Source: Arenicola marina
Lineage: Eukaryota; Annelida; Polychaeta; Arenicolidae
Direction: 5' to 3'
Assembly (NCBI GenBank): GCA_964019135.1
Contig: OZ025257.1
Span: 27,636,352-27,700,351 of the forward strand
Length of the DNA: 64,000 nt
Shown here: one piece after another, positions 24,701 to 34,045 of the stretch
How positions within the stretch are numbered: the stretch's first letter is position 1
Layout of the letters: the number at the start of each line of letters is the position of its first letter
Notes under the pieces: model-generated
Told to the model about the DNA's origin: nothing
The model's input: only the letters and a program-made list of their open reading frames with translations
The model's database searches: none
Position numbers and translations under genes: made by a program

Positions 24701-27700
24701 GGCCCTCTATACTCACAATGTCCCCCGGTACATTGGCCCTCTAAACCGCCCTGTACTCATAATGTCCCATGGTACATTGGCCCTCTAAACCGCCCTGTAC
24801 TCACAATGTCCCCCGGTACAGTGGCCCTCTAAACCGCCCTGTACTCACAATGTCCCCCGGTACATTGGCCCTCAAAACCGCCCTGTACTCACAATGTCCC
24901 CCGGTACATTGGCCCTCTGTACCGCCCTGTACTCACATTGTCCCCCGGTACATTGGCCCTCCGTCCCGCCCTCCCCCGGTACATTGGCCCTCTAAACCGC
25001 CCCGTACTCACAATGTCCCCTGGTACATTGGCCCTCTGTACCGCCCTGTACTCACAATGTCCCCCGGTACATTGGCCCTCTAAACCGCCCTGTACTCACA
25101 ATGTCCCTTGGTACATTGGCTCTCTGTCCCGCCCTGTACTCGCAATTTCCCCCGGTACACTGACCCTCTAAACCGCCCTGTACTCACAATGTCCCCCGGT
25201 ACATTGACCCTCTAAACCGCCCTGTACTCACAATGTCTCCCGGTACATTGGCCCTCTGTACCACCCTGTACTCACAATGTCCCCCGGTACATTGGCCCTC
25301 TGTCCCGCCATGTACTCACAATGTCCCCCGGTACATTGGCCCTCTATACTCACAATGTCCCCCGGTACATTGGCCCTCTAAACCGCCCTGTACTCATAAT
25401 GTCCCATGATACATTGGCCCTCTAAACCGCCCTGTACTCACAATGTCCCCCGGTACAGTGGCCCTCTAAACCGCCCTGTACTCACAATGTCCCCTGGTAC
25501 ATTGGCCCTCAAAACCGCCCTGTACTCACAATGTCCCCCGGTACATTGGCCCTCAAAACCGCCCTGTACTCACAATGTCCCCCGGTACATTGGCCCTCTG
25601 TACCGCCCTGTACTCACAATGTCCCCCGGTACATTGGCCCTCTAAACCGCCCTGTACTCACAATGTCCCCTGGTACATTGGCCCTCTAAACCGCCCTGTA
25701 CTCACAATGTCCCCTGGTACATTGGCCCTCTGTACCGCCCTGTACTCACAATGTCCCCCGGTACACTGACCCTCTAAACCGCCCTGTACTCACAATGTCC
25801 CCCGGTACATTGACCCTCTAAACCGCCCTGTACTCACAATGTCTCCCGGTACATTGGCCCTCTGTACCGCCCTGTACTCACAATGTCCCCCGGTACATTG
25901 GCCCTCTGTCCCGCCATGTACTCACAATGTCCCCCGGTACATTGGCCCTCTAAACCGCCCTGTACTCATAATGTCCCATGGTACATTGGCCCTCTAAACC
26001 GCCCTGTACTCACAATGTCCCCCGGTACAGTGGCCCTCTAAACCGCCCTGTACTCACAATGTCCCCCGGTACATTGGCCCTCTGTACCGCCCTGTACTCA
26101 CAATGTCCCCCGGTACATTGGCCCTCTGTACCGCCCTGTACTCACAATGTCCCCCGGTACATTGGCCCTCTGTCCCGCCATGTACTCACAATGTCCCCCG
26201 GTACATTGGCCCTCTATACTCACAATGTCCCCCGGTACATTGGCCCTCTAAACCGCCCTGTACTCATAATGTCCCATGGTACATTGGCCTTCTAAACCGC
26301 CCTGTACTCACAATGTCCCCCGGTACATTGGCCCTCAAAACCGCCCTGTACTCACAATGTCCCCCGGTACATTGGCCCTCTGTACCGCCCTGTACTCACA
26401 ATGTCCCCCGGTACATTGGCCCTCTGTACCGCCCTGTACTCACAATGTCCCCCGGTACATTGGCCCTCTGTCCCGCCATGTACTCACAATGTCCCCCGGT
26501 ACATTGGCCCTCTATACTCACAATGTCCCCCGGTACATTGGCCCTCTAAACCGCCCTGTACTCATAATGTCCCATGGTACATTGGCCCTCTAAACCGCCC
26601 TGTACTCACAATGTCCCCCGGTACAGTGGCCCTCTAAACCGCCCTGTACTCACAATGTCCCCCGGTACATTGGCCCTCAAAACCGCCCTGTACTCACAAT
26701 GTCCCCTGGTACATTGGCCCTCTGTACCGCCCTGTACTCACAATGTCCCCCGGTACATTGGCCCTCCGTCCCGCCCTCCCCCGGTACATTGGCCCTCTGT
26801 ACCGCCCTGTACTCACAATGTCCCCCGGTACATTGGCCCTCTAAACCGCCCTGTACTCACAATGTCCCCTGGTACATTGGCCCTCTAAACCGCCCTGTAC
26901 TCACAATGTCCCCTGGTACATTGGCCCTCTGTACCGCCCGGTACTCACAATGTCCCCCGGTACATTGGCCCTCTAAACCGCCCTGTACTCACAATGTCCC
27001 TTGGTACATTGGCTCTCTGTCCCGCCCTGTACTCGCAATTTCCCCCGGTACACTGACCCTCTAAACCGCCCTGTACTCACAATGTCCCCCGGTACATTGA
27101 CCCTCTAAACCGCCCTGTACTCACAATGTCTCCCGGTACATTGGCCCTCTGTACCGCCCTGTACTCACAATGTCCCCCGGTACATTGGCCCTCTGTCCCG
27201 CCATGTACTCACAATGTCCCCCGGTACATTGGCCCTCTAAACCGCCCTGTACTCATAATGTCCCATGGTACATTGGCCCTCTAAACCGCCCTGTACTCAC
27301 AATGTCCCCCGGTACAGTGGCCCTCTAAACCGCCCTGTACTCACAATGTCCCCCGGTACATTGGCCCTCTGTACCGCCCTGTACTCACAATGTCCCCCGG
27401 TACATTGGCCCTCTGTACCGCCCTGTACTCACAATGTCCCCCGGTACATTGGCCCTCCGTCCCGCCCTGTACTCACAATGTCCCCCGGTAAATTGGCCCT
27501 CTATACTCACAATGTCCCCCGGTACATTGGCCCTGTATACTCACAATGTCCCCCGGTACATTGGCCCCGCGGCCCTCCGTTATTCCGGCCAGGAGTCGCA
27601 CAGCCAGCCGGGAAGCGCTCTCCCCCACCAACACCTTGTCCATCCCGTGCTGCGTCGCCAAGTGCGCCAACAACTTGCTCCTAAAAACGTCAAGACAACG

Positions 27701-30204
27701 CATTACTAGTATTCGCCAGTTCGCATGGCTTGTTTTGCAAGCAGCGTCATCTTGTTACCGAGTTGGTCAGGAACCAGAAAGAAGAAATATTATGATACTA
27801 ATTAGAAGGTTTTAAATTTCTGTATAAAAGAAAAATATTAAAATATGTTATTTTCTTAGCGCGACAACACATATTTCCAATGCCTGTAAAGTAGGGAATG
27901 AAAACGTCGCGCGTCTGCGTCCCGACCCTAGCAACTAAGGTGGGTAGCCGATCAGTCCACAGCCTCGCGCCTGTACGAGTCTTCTTCTTGCATTTAAGGC
28001 ACAGAGGGACTTAGGCTACCGCTGTGTGTCAACATGGAGATATTTTGCATGCAGAGCGTCACAACATAACACACCTGAGTATTCGCAGAAGCTTCTCTTT
28101 CGCAGTGAGTGTTTTGGCGCTTTTGAACAGCGCCTTCACCCGGCTCCGCGCCTCGTCCGCCGTGACGTCAAAAGCCCTGGCTCCGTCAAACCCACCCCCA
28201 CCCCCCACCGGGGGACCCTGGGCCCCCGGGCCACTCAGGCGGGCGGGCAAGCAGGCCCCGCCCGGGGACGCCGCACCAAACCCCCTCACCCCGTCCAGCT
28301 GCATCACCTGGAAAAATCCCATCCCTCAGCGTTAAGGAGGCAGCAGCGGGCTGAGCAGTAAACTGAGGTGTGGAACTTTGGGAGAACATCTTGAAGGAAG
28401 GCTGAAGTCTCAGCACCGGTTTCTAGTTTATGAACCCAAGGCCAATCCTGTTATTATATCAACTTTTGATGACATAGAAAGCTACACCTATTTGTGGGAC
28501 TTATCTGATGAAACCAGTACAGCAAAATCAGTATATTTAACAGGCCTTTCAATTAGTTGCATTCTATAGTTTGCAATGGCGACCTGAATACATCATTTGC
28601 ACCGATAAATATCTCTTTATTTTAAAGGTCGAGTGGCAAATTTGCGGTATGGGCAGCTTTAATGGGACAGAGGCATAAACGTTACAAATGTTGTGAACAC
28701 ACCTGTTCTATGTTGTACACATAGAATTGTACTCCTGATTCTTTCATGCGGTTTACTATGCTGTCGGTAGCAGCTCGTATGTCGTCTTCGTGGTCGCCTA
28801 AAGCCACGCTTTCTAACAACGAAGAAAAATTAATCAATTTGGCAGTTTAACACATATTTTCAACACAAAATAGCTCCCAGTGGACAAAAACAAAGTTGAA
28901 AAATGTAACGTACCTGCTCCATAAATTTGAGTCTTCATGCAACAGCGTCATTGGGTGCAAACAATGTGAGTGAAGGGACATTGATTCGGATAGTTACAAA
29001 ATGTGAATAACAGCCGTATTGTTTGAATTGAATCTATTGAATTTAGTTTGACGAACAAAGTTGCTTATATTTTGGTGAATTAACTTACCGTCGATGAAGA
29101 CAAGCGTTGGAACAAATCGGAGCTTCTTGTGAGCTCTTTTGCTCAATCCCTGTTAGGAAAAAAAACAGTGTGAACTTGTACTTTCAAATACATCTTTATG
29201 GCAGTTACATAACATTTGTTGTAGCATGAAGCCAATCAAATTTATCTTTCCTGCATCCAGTACATGACGTCATATTTTAATATTCATGGGTTGTAGAATC
29301 CTCAAATATCGTGTTTACTGGCTTGTCGCGCATATTGAAATTTTACAAGTGTTGTTACGGACACCTCAGACTAACAATACGTCATATTTGCTCTTATCTA
29401 CATTTTTATTATCGTTGTCACGGCGTTCGTAAGCCATTTAGACAAAGATAAATATTGATTAGTGTTGCACTGTAACATTCATATGTACGTTCATATTCCC
29501 TAAATTGTGACCAACTGTCCTTGGAAACAACCATGTCCAAGGAGAGTTTGTATCATAGACGACAGTAACACATTGCGTGAAGACATGAAAGCAATATGTC
29601 GCTCTCCTCACTCCACTGACCTCTTGTATCAGGTGGGTCAGGGCTGTGGAGGCCGGGCCACCGGAGTATCCGACCAACACGTTGTCATGGTCACGCACCA
29701 CACGTGACTTGCCGAAGGCCGAGCGGAATTTGTGCGTGACGTAAGACACAAAGCAGTCCCTAGAAGGCAGCATCGAAACAAGAAGTTCACTTAACACTTC
29801 GCAAGAAAATGACCACGAGATCAATCCGGACGCTTATAGATAGCATTAATCCCAGACGAAGACGAGTTTATATAAAAGCACTTATATTCCATGATATTCT
29901 GTCCATGCGATTGGAGGTTAGTTGCGATATATAATCTCATATATCAACACGATATCATGAGATATCAATTTACGTTCGCCTGACAAATTACAGTAGTAGA
30001 GTTGGATGTCCAAAATTTATAGTCTACTGAATTCATCGTTCGCCTGACTTTGAAGGGGTGTCCGAAAATATACAGTTTTCGAAAATAGACATGAAATACG
30101 GTGGTCATTATGGCGAGATCACTTACCTACACATAGCATCATTCATACGGATAACAACACAGGCTTGGTTGTCACATTTCATACACTTCCTTCCAGTGAC
30201 ACCA
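18434..30204 (-). CDS. CTU2: Cytoplasmic tRNA 2-thiolation protein 2 (11 exons, both ends missing)
   Basis: CTU2/NCS2 partners with CTU1/NCS6 in the cytosol and, with sulfur relayed by URM1, makes the 2-thio group of wobble uridine 34 in Lys, Glu and Gln tRNAs. Exons on the minus strand: 30127-30204, 29621-29759, 29089-29149, 28703-28812, 28075-28307, 27545-27680, 22872-22921, 22353-22434, 19707-19798, 19039-19105 and 18434-18789. All have AG/GT borders and every phase joins. Family landmarks appear in order: RKCMKCDNQACVVIR (N-terminal Cys motif), SGGPAST (PP-loop-like), RFVPTLVFIDE, SAKTLTAKEKLL, VLVGESASRLAVRLL, FIRPLRDFTAKEVALY, GFVAGLQADFPNT and CCLCG/CILDTDVED. About 465 residues are covered; human CTU2, from memory, has 515. 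The first coding exon and the C-terminal exon(s) were not found. Exon coordinates are inferred by eye and are not backed by transcripts. Confidence 0.93.
19039..19105 (-). CDS. CTU2: CTU2 exon 11 (first half of a Cys motif)
   Basis: Encodes TGDKFCAAPPCGNNQDTCC and then LCG, running into CILDTD of exon 12. It corresponds to the family motif CxxCxCxLD. Acceptor TCTGTTTCTCAG, donor GTAAGTGT. A CTCF-like string (19069-19087) lies within this coding exon, so it may simply be coding sequence. Confidence 0.9.
19495..19575 (-). mobile_element. SINE fragment in CTU2 intron 10
   Basis: The reverse complement contains GTGTGGTCGCAGGATAAAGA preceded by GTGGTTCGCGC (degenerate B box), the same body as the SINE at 10398-10542. 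The tRNA-like 5' half is not recognisable. Confidence 0.65.
19707..19798 (-). CDS. CTU2: CTU2 exon 10 (acceptor is the last unit of the 87 bp array)
   Basis: Starts after TGTCCCCACAG with TPHLASLERLTEGFVAGLQ and continues ADFPNTTNTIM. It matches the family RLMEAFxxxLQxxFPSTV. The acceptor and the first ~30 bp of the exon are the repeated part of the minisatellite at 19799-21930. Donor GTACAT. Confidence 0.92.
19799..21930. repeat. 87 bp minisatellite carrying the CTU2 exon 10 3' splice site (~25 copies)
   Basis: The spacing of TGTGGGGTCTG is exactly 87 bp (19791, 19878 and so on) up to about 21900. On the gene strand each unit contains a pyrimidine-poor tract, then TGTCCCCACAG, then ACCCCACACCTGGCTAGCCT, which is the start of exon 10. 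87 bp is 29 codons. The minus-strand frame of exon 10 stays open through the array apart from one TAG at 20090-20092, in the fourth unit from the exon. Variants (GCAGCTAATG, CCAGCTAATG, CTGGCTGATG) form two- and three-unit blocks, so the array has a higher-order structure. Confidence 0.95.
22230..22375 (-). repeat. Inverted-repeat arm 1 (exon 9 end / intron 9 start)
   Basis: Reverse-complement match to 27912-28060. The shared core runs from about 22246 to 22373 and includes GGTGGGTAGCCGATCAGTCC and GCTACCGCTGTGTGTCAACA, with only a few differences. It covers the last ~20 bp of CTU2 exon 9 and the start of intron 9. Confidence 0.88.
22353..22434 (-). CDS. CTU2: CTU2 exon 9
   Basis: Completes Arg, then encodes DFTAKEVALYVSLQHLEPV and CLPTLATK, matching RDHTLKEVAFYN in the human protein. 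Donor GTGGGT. The last ~20 bp of the exon and ~100 bp of intron 9 are also present, inverted, in intron 6. Confidence 0.93.
22806..22850. repeat. (TA)n microsatellite in CTU2 intron 8
   Basis: TATATATATATGTATATATA-type run in the intron between exons 8 and 9, close to exon 8. Confidence 0.8.
22872..22921 (-). CDS. CTU2: CTU2 exon 8 (50 bp)
   Basis: Encodes TFADQRLGEVSFIRPL plus two bases of an Arg codon. It matches the family stretch that ends VVVRPMRD. Acceptor TGTTTTCAG, donor GTAAGTAA. Confidence 0.93.
23095..27544. repeat. 44 bp minisatellite carrying the CTU2 exon 7 5' splice site (~100 copies)
   Basis: The plus-strand unit is GTACATTGGCCCTCTAAACC followed by GCCCTGTACTCACAATGTCC and CCCG (44 bp). 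A 34 bp form, lacking about 10 bp, lies next to the exon. On the gene strand each unit ends GGGGACATT followed by GTGAGTAC, identical to the exon 7 donor. Some units are altered at the GT (TACTCATAATG gives AT; TACTCGCAAT gives GC). A higher-order period of about 725 bp is clear (23319, 24044, 24769), with other block sizes further right. Confidence 0.96.
27545..27680 (-). CDS. CTU2: CTU2 exon 7 (donor is the first unit of the 44 bp array)
   Basis: Encodes SKLLAHLATQHGMDKVLVG, then ESASRLAVRLLAGITEGRG and ANVPGDI. Acceptor CGTTTTTAG. The exon ends ...GGGGACATT followed by GTGAGTATAC, and this junction is the seed of the adjacent minisatellite. Only this donor keeps phase 0 into exon 8. The first two downstream units would shift the frame, and a stop follows after about two units. 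Confidence 0.92.
27912..28060 (+). repeat. Inverted-repeat arm 2 (inside CTU2 intron 6)
   Basis: Inverted copy of 22230-22375, ending about 15-30 bp from the exon 6 donor at 28075. The arms are about 5.6 kb apart and enclose exons 7 and 8 and the 44 bp array. Confidence 0.88.
28075..28307 (-). CDS. CTU2: CTU2 exon 6 (Gly/Pro-rich linker, then LTAKEKLL)
   Basis: Starts VMQLDGVRGFGAASPGG, passes through a Gly/Ala/Pro-rich linker with a GGGGG run, and ends SAKTLTAKEKLLRIL, matching the family motif RTLTAKEELL. Acceptor TTTTTCCAG, donor GTGTGT. The linker corresponds to the low-complexity insert known in other animals. Confidence 0.92.
28703..28812 (-). CDS. CTU2: CTU2 exon 5
   Basis: Completes the Glu codon, then encodes SVALGDHEDDIRAATDSIV and a segment ending FYVYNIEQ. 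It corresponds to the family region after FVDE. Acceptor TCGTTGTTAG, donor GTGTGT. Confidence 0.92.
29089..29149 (-). CDS. CTU2: CTU2 exon 4
   Basis: Encodes GLSKRAHKKLRFVPTLVFID. Acceptor TTTCCTAACAG, donor GTAAGT. The exon ends one base into a Glu codon. Confidence 0.94.
29621..29759 (-). CDS. CTU2: CTU2 exon 3 (PP-loop-like SGGPAST)
   Basis: Encodes RDCFVSYVTHKFRSAFGK and then VLVGYSGGPASTALTHLIQE. The donor is GTCAGT. This is the most conserved part of the family (RDCF and YVxHKFR, followed by SGGPxS). Confidence 0.95.
30127..30204 (-). CDS. CTU2: CTU2 exon 2 (N-terminal Cys-rich motif)
   Basis: Acceptor TTTATTTGCAG, donor GTAAGTGA. It encodes GVTGRKCMKCDNQACVVIR and then MNDAMC, matching the family N-terminus (KCVKC, then VVIR and DAFC). 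The exon opens with the last base of a split codon, so an upstream exon ending in phase 2 must exist. Confidence 0.92.
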
Positions 30205-30264
30205 CTGCAAATAAAGAAATGTAAAATGGATAATTATTTCAATAGCTAAAAAGCCGAAGACAAA

Positions 30265-30455
30265 CTAAACCTGACAAAAGTCACACTATAAGTACACCAA
30301 AGTCACACTATACTGTACACAGAAAAGTCACACTATATTTTACACTAAAGTCACACTATATTGTACACAAAAGTCACACTATATTGTACACCAAACAGTC
30401 ACACTATATTTTACACTAAAGTCACACTATATTGTACACAAAAGTCACACTATAT
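30265..30455. repeat. 25 bp AT-rich minisatellite, left part
   Basis: Units like GTCACACTATATTGTACACC with AAAA, about seven copies, upstream of CTU2 exon 2 and in the intron leading to it if the gene starts further right. The array resumes at 31140 after the LINE insertion. Confidence 0.88.
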
Positions 30456-31140
30456 TTTTTTTTTATTACATGAAAGAAACTGGCAAGACATTTACACATA
30501 GTAAGAATACATTGGCTATAGAGATTCTGTTCTGCTCGTGCATGAGGAGTAAATTCAGGATACGGCTAAAATAACCGTAATAACCCACTCTCAATGAGTG
30601 TCCACTTTCTGTTGAACTCATTCTGCTTGTGATGGGGGTTACTCTCCACAATACGCCTCTCTAACTGGTAATTAAATACGATTAACCTTACCGCGCCGAA
30701 TAAACTTGGCGTAGATTCTTTCCACTTACACAACTATATATATTTTTTAGTAATAATCAACAAAAGCCGTTTGGATGAACTTGGAGTAACACCCAGCAAT
30801 ACGGACTTACAATTAATTTGTTTACTCAATCCTTTTGTTTGTTGCGTCGAAATAGAATCTAACCATATTCCAATCTTATCCCAGAGATTCCTCACCATGT
30901 TACATTTCCAAAAAAGATGCTCAACTGTTTCTATATCAGTCTTACAAAAGGTACATTTTTCACAGGATACTAATTTACACATATATAAGTATCTATTGGT
31001 CGGGATACACCTATGTAGAAATTGGTATTGAAAGCTTCTAATTTTTTCATCCACTGTGCATATAGTTGGCATCAGATATAGTTGCTTCCATTCATTGTCC
31101 GTAACATATATATTAAGTGTTTAAACCACTTATCTTTGTT
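30452..31140 (-). mobile_element. LINE fragment, L1/Tx1-like 3' end
   Basis: The minus strand encodes the C-terminal part of a non-LTR ORF2: VTDNEWKQLYLMPTICTVD, then KIRSFQYQFLHRCIPTNRYL, CTFCKTDIETVEHLFWKCN and a tail ending WTLIESGLLRLF. The order of motifs (IPTN, CxxC, EHLFWxC) is the zinc-binding tail of L1/Tx1-type elements. There is one in-frame TAG after KKYI. A short A tail (a T run on the plus strand, 30457-30466) marks the 3' end, and the 5' side is truncated near 31140. It sits inside the 25 bp minisatellite. Confidence 0.85.
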
Positions 31141-31690
31141 ACAGTCACACTACATTGTACACCAAAAAGTCACACCATATTGAAAAAGTCACACTATATT
31201 GGACACCAAAGTCACACTATATTGTACACCAAAAAATCACACCGTATTGTACACCAAAAAGTCACACCATATTGTACACCAAAAAGTCACTATATTGTAC
31301 ACCAAAAAGTCACACTATATTGCACACCAAAAAGTCACACTAGATTGTACACCAAAAAGTCACACTAGATTGTACACCAAAAAGTCACACTATGTTGTAC
31401 ACCAAAAAAGTCACACCATATTGTACACCAAAAAGTCACACTATATTGTACACCAAACAGTGACACTAGATTGTACACCAAAAAGCCACACTATGTTGTA
31501 CACCAAAAAAACCCACTATATTGTACACCAAAAAGTCACACCATATTGTACACCAAAAAGTCACACTATATTGTACACCAAACAATGACACTAGATTGTA
31601 CACCAAAAAGTCACACTACATTTTACAACAAAAAGTCACAAAATACGAGTAAACCAAAGTCACGCTATAGTACATCAAACAATCACGTTA
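31140..31690. repeat. 25 bp AT-rich minisatellite, right part
   Basis: About 21 more units of the same 25 bp motif (GTCACACTATATTGTACACC plus A runs), decaying towards 31690. The LINE split the array. Confidence 0.92.
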
Positions 31691-32171
31691 TGGTGTGATA
31701 TGAAGTTGAATCTTACAGTTGCAATCCCCTCACAATACACAATTACTTTTGGATTTGGTAATTCTAGAAATTAACTTGATAACTTGGGTCATGTCCAGGG
31801 CAGTAACGATATTTACTAAATAAGCATTAGGCTCGTCTACCCAGACAGCATCCGACCAAAACTGTCAATATTTAAAATCCGGAACATAAGATTCAGTATC
31901 GAAGAACTTCAGGCAACATTCCAGCCGTAGAATGCCGCCCTCTACTTAATGACATATTGTCTGACTGAGAAACAACCTGTGCATATATGATACTGGCCAG
32001 CCATAGAATGCTGCATAATGCCACAAAATCGTATAGTATGTAGTACAGTTTCATTCCACTAATGGAATAACTCGCCGTATGATTAAAATACATTGCTTTC
32101 TGTCTTGTCTGAGGAGCACAATATGTATCCACAGATTTTGGTGGCACATTCACTGGACATATAGGTTGTCG
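31691..32171. other. Unassigned sequence
   Basis: The first coding exon of CTU2 was looked for here and not recognised. A weak CTCF-like string lies at about 31932-31950 (minus strand AGTAGAGGGCGGC). Confidence 0.4.
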
Positions 32172-34045
32172 GACAAAAGCCCCGGCGGACATAAGCCCCA
32201 GCCTCAAAAACACACTAGGACAAAAGCCCCGGTTGACCAAAGCCCCGGTTGACCAAATCCCCGGTTGACCAAAGCCCCGGTCTAGATATAAAAAAAGTAC
32301 GGCTGCCAATCTTACAGGCGGAAGAAGAATGTTTAAGTGATACCTATAGTTTTGTATATTAGTCTACTATAGATTGGCATTAGATGTAATTATACCGTCC
32401 GTATATACTCCTCTACAATTGTTTTTATGTGTGAATGCTTTTATGCGCAAAACAAAGGTATTCTATGTTAGCGAGATACATCAAAGCATCGTAACATTAC
32501 AGAGATGACTCATGCCGAAGACTTTCCAAGTGCATCCTACATCAATCTTAATGGTATTACCGACTCCCTCGAGAATTTGCTGTAGTGTTTTCGACTCGTT
32601 CGCGTAAGACTCCCACATGTCTTTTCAGGCGTCGCTGGAGGTCCTTGGTAACTTTTACTCTATTCGGAGGCGGCTCCCTTCGGGCATCCAACAGGATTGT
32701 GTCCGTACTTGTGTGGCGTCCCTTGGGAAACAGTCGATGACCTTCTGAATTCTCGGGTGGTGATATCCGACAAGCTGCTGGGAGGCGCCATTCCAGCTTT
32801 TGCATAGGTTGTTCGTTCTGTCTTCATCCTCCTAGCAGGTTTGTGAATGGACATTCCAGACTCCAGGCGGAAACTGGGGTGGCGCCTTCCGGAGACGTGC
32901 TGGGCTCCGGTACGAGCTGGGCTCCGGTACGAGCTGGACTCGGGTACGAGCCGATGGCGTACGTCGCGTCAAATTATTCCACCAACTGCATGCCAGGAAC
33001 AACATCGGTGACTGGAAGAAGTGCCAAACCGCCCAGCATTTCGCAGAGGCACCTGACCTGAGCGTCCATCTTATACAACGACGTGAGTCCTACTTCCTGT
33101 ACTTTTCGCCCAGTGCTTTGCTTGAGATGATAGAAACACACTCGTCGCTCAACTTGCTCTCCGAGAACCACCAAGTCCATTCACTGCTGCTCTTTGGACA
33201 CCTGTCGTGGCGTTCTTGGGTGTCCACTCCAAAACCAAGTTTTGTACATATGTCGACCACATCCTGAAGCAATTCTTCGTACGCCATCTGCGTTCTCCCG
33301 CCGGGCAATGCGTATACACAGGGGACAACACTATCGCCAAGCGGCGCTCGGATGACGTAAACTTGACTTAAAGAGCTTCGGGGCGACCGAGAATGTTCCA
33401 TCCATGAACCACCTGTCGGCACGAGCCTGGGAGTTCATTCCATTGCACATTTTAGCATCAAAGTCCCCACCAATGCTGATAATTAACACACGTAATCGCT
33501 TCACACTCTTAACAAAAGACCGTTATATGATGCTTTGATGCCTTCCTTTAATGTACAATCGAATAAAGTATTAACACATTTTAGGGTTTACCAAATCCCT
33601 AACCAAGCCGATAACACAAGAGACCGGTCCGGTTCTGAGTTAGGAATACGCTGGGATGCATAGCCTTGTGGATAGCTACAGTGGTTGTTGCACTGTATCA
33701 TATCACGTACCATACATACATATATGATATAAAAAAACCTCTTTCTTCCAATGCGTTTATATGCTCATATTGTACTTTACCTGAGAAAGTAAATACCGGA
33801 TATTCAATAACAATGTCAATATCGCGATTAAACGTAAAGTACATACTGATATGTGCTTTTAATTGGTAGTATAATTACATCTAATGTCAACAATCATAGT
33901 ACATGTAGACTAATATGCAAGAGTATAGGTAGCACTTAAAAATTCTTATTCCGCCTGTAGGATGGCAGTAGTGTTTATTTATATCTAGACCGGAGATTTT
34001 GTCCGCCGGGGCTTTTGTCCTAGTGTATTTTTGGGGCCGGGTATG
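32172..34045 (-). mobile_element. Mutator-like (MULE) DNA transposon, decayed
   Basis: Terminal inverted repeats occur at about 32172-32290 and 33966-34040. Both contain ACACTAGGACAAAAGCCCCG on the inward strand and end with GGTCTAGATATAA. Between them the minus strand (33440 to about 32560) encodes pieces of a MULE transposase: GSWMEHSRSPRSSLSQVYVI, then APLGDSVVPCVYAL and RTQMAYEELLQDV; next VCFYHLKQSTGRKVQEVGL and LYKMDAQVRCLCEMLGGLAL; then DRTNNLCKSWNGASQQLVGY with HHPRIQKVIDCF. The pieces are in different frames, so there are at least two frameshifts and some stops. The 9-11 bp target duplication expected for MULEs was not resolved. The left TIR has extra tandem copies of GACCAAAGCCCCGGTT. 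Confidence 0.82.

Noticed and set aside
1-31690. Possible CRISPR array
   Set aside because: All arrays are head-to-tail tandem units without unique spacers, in a eukaryotic context.
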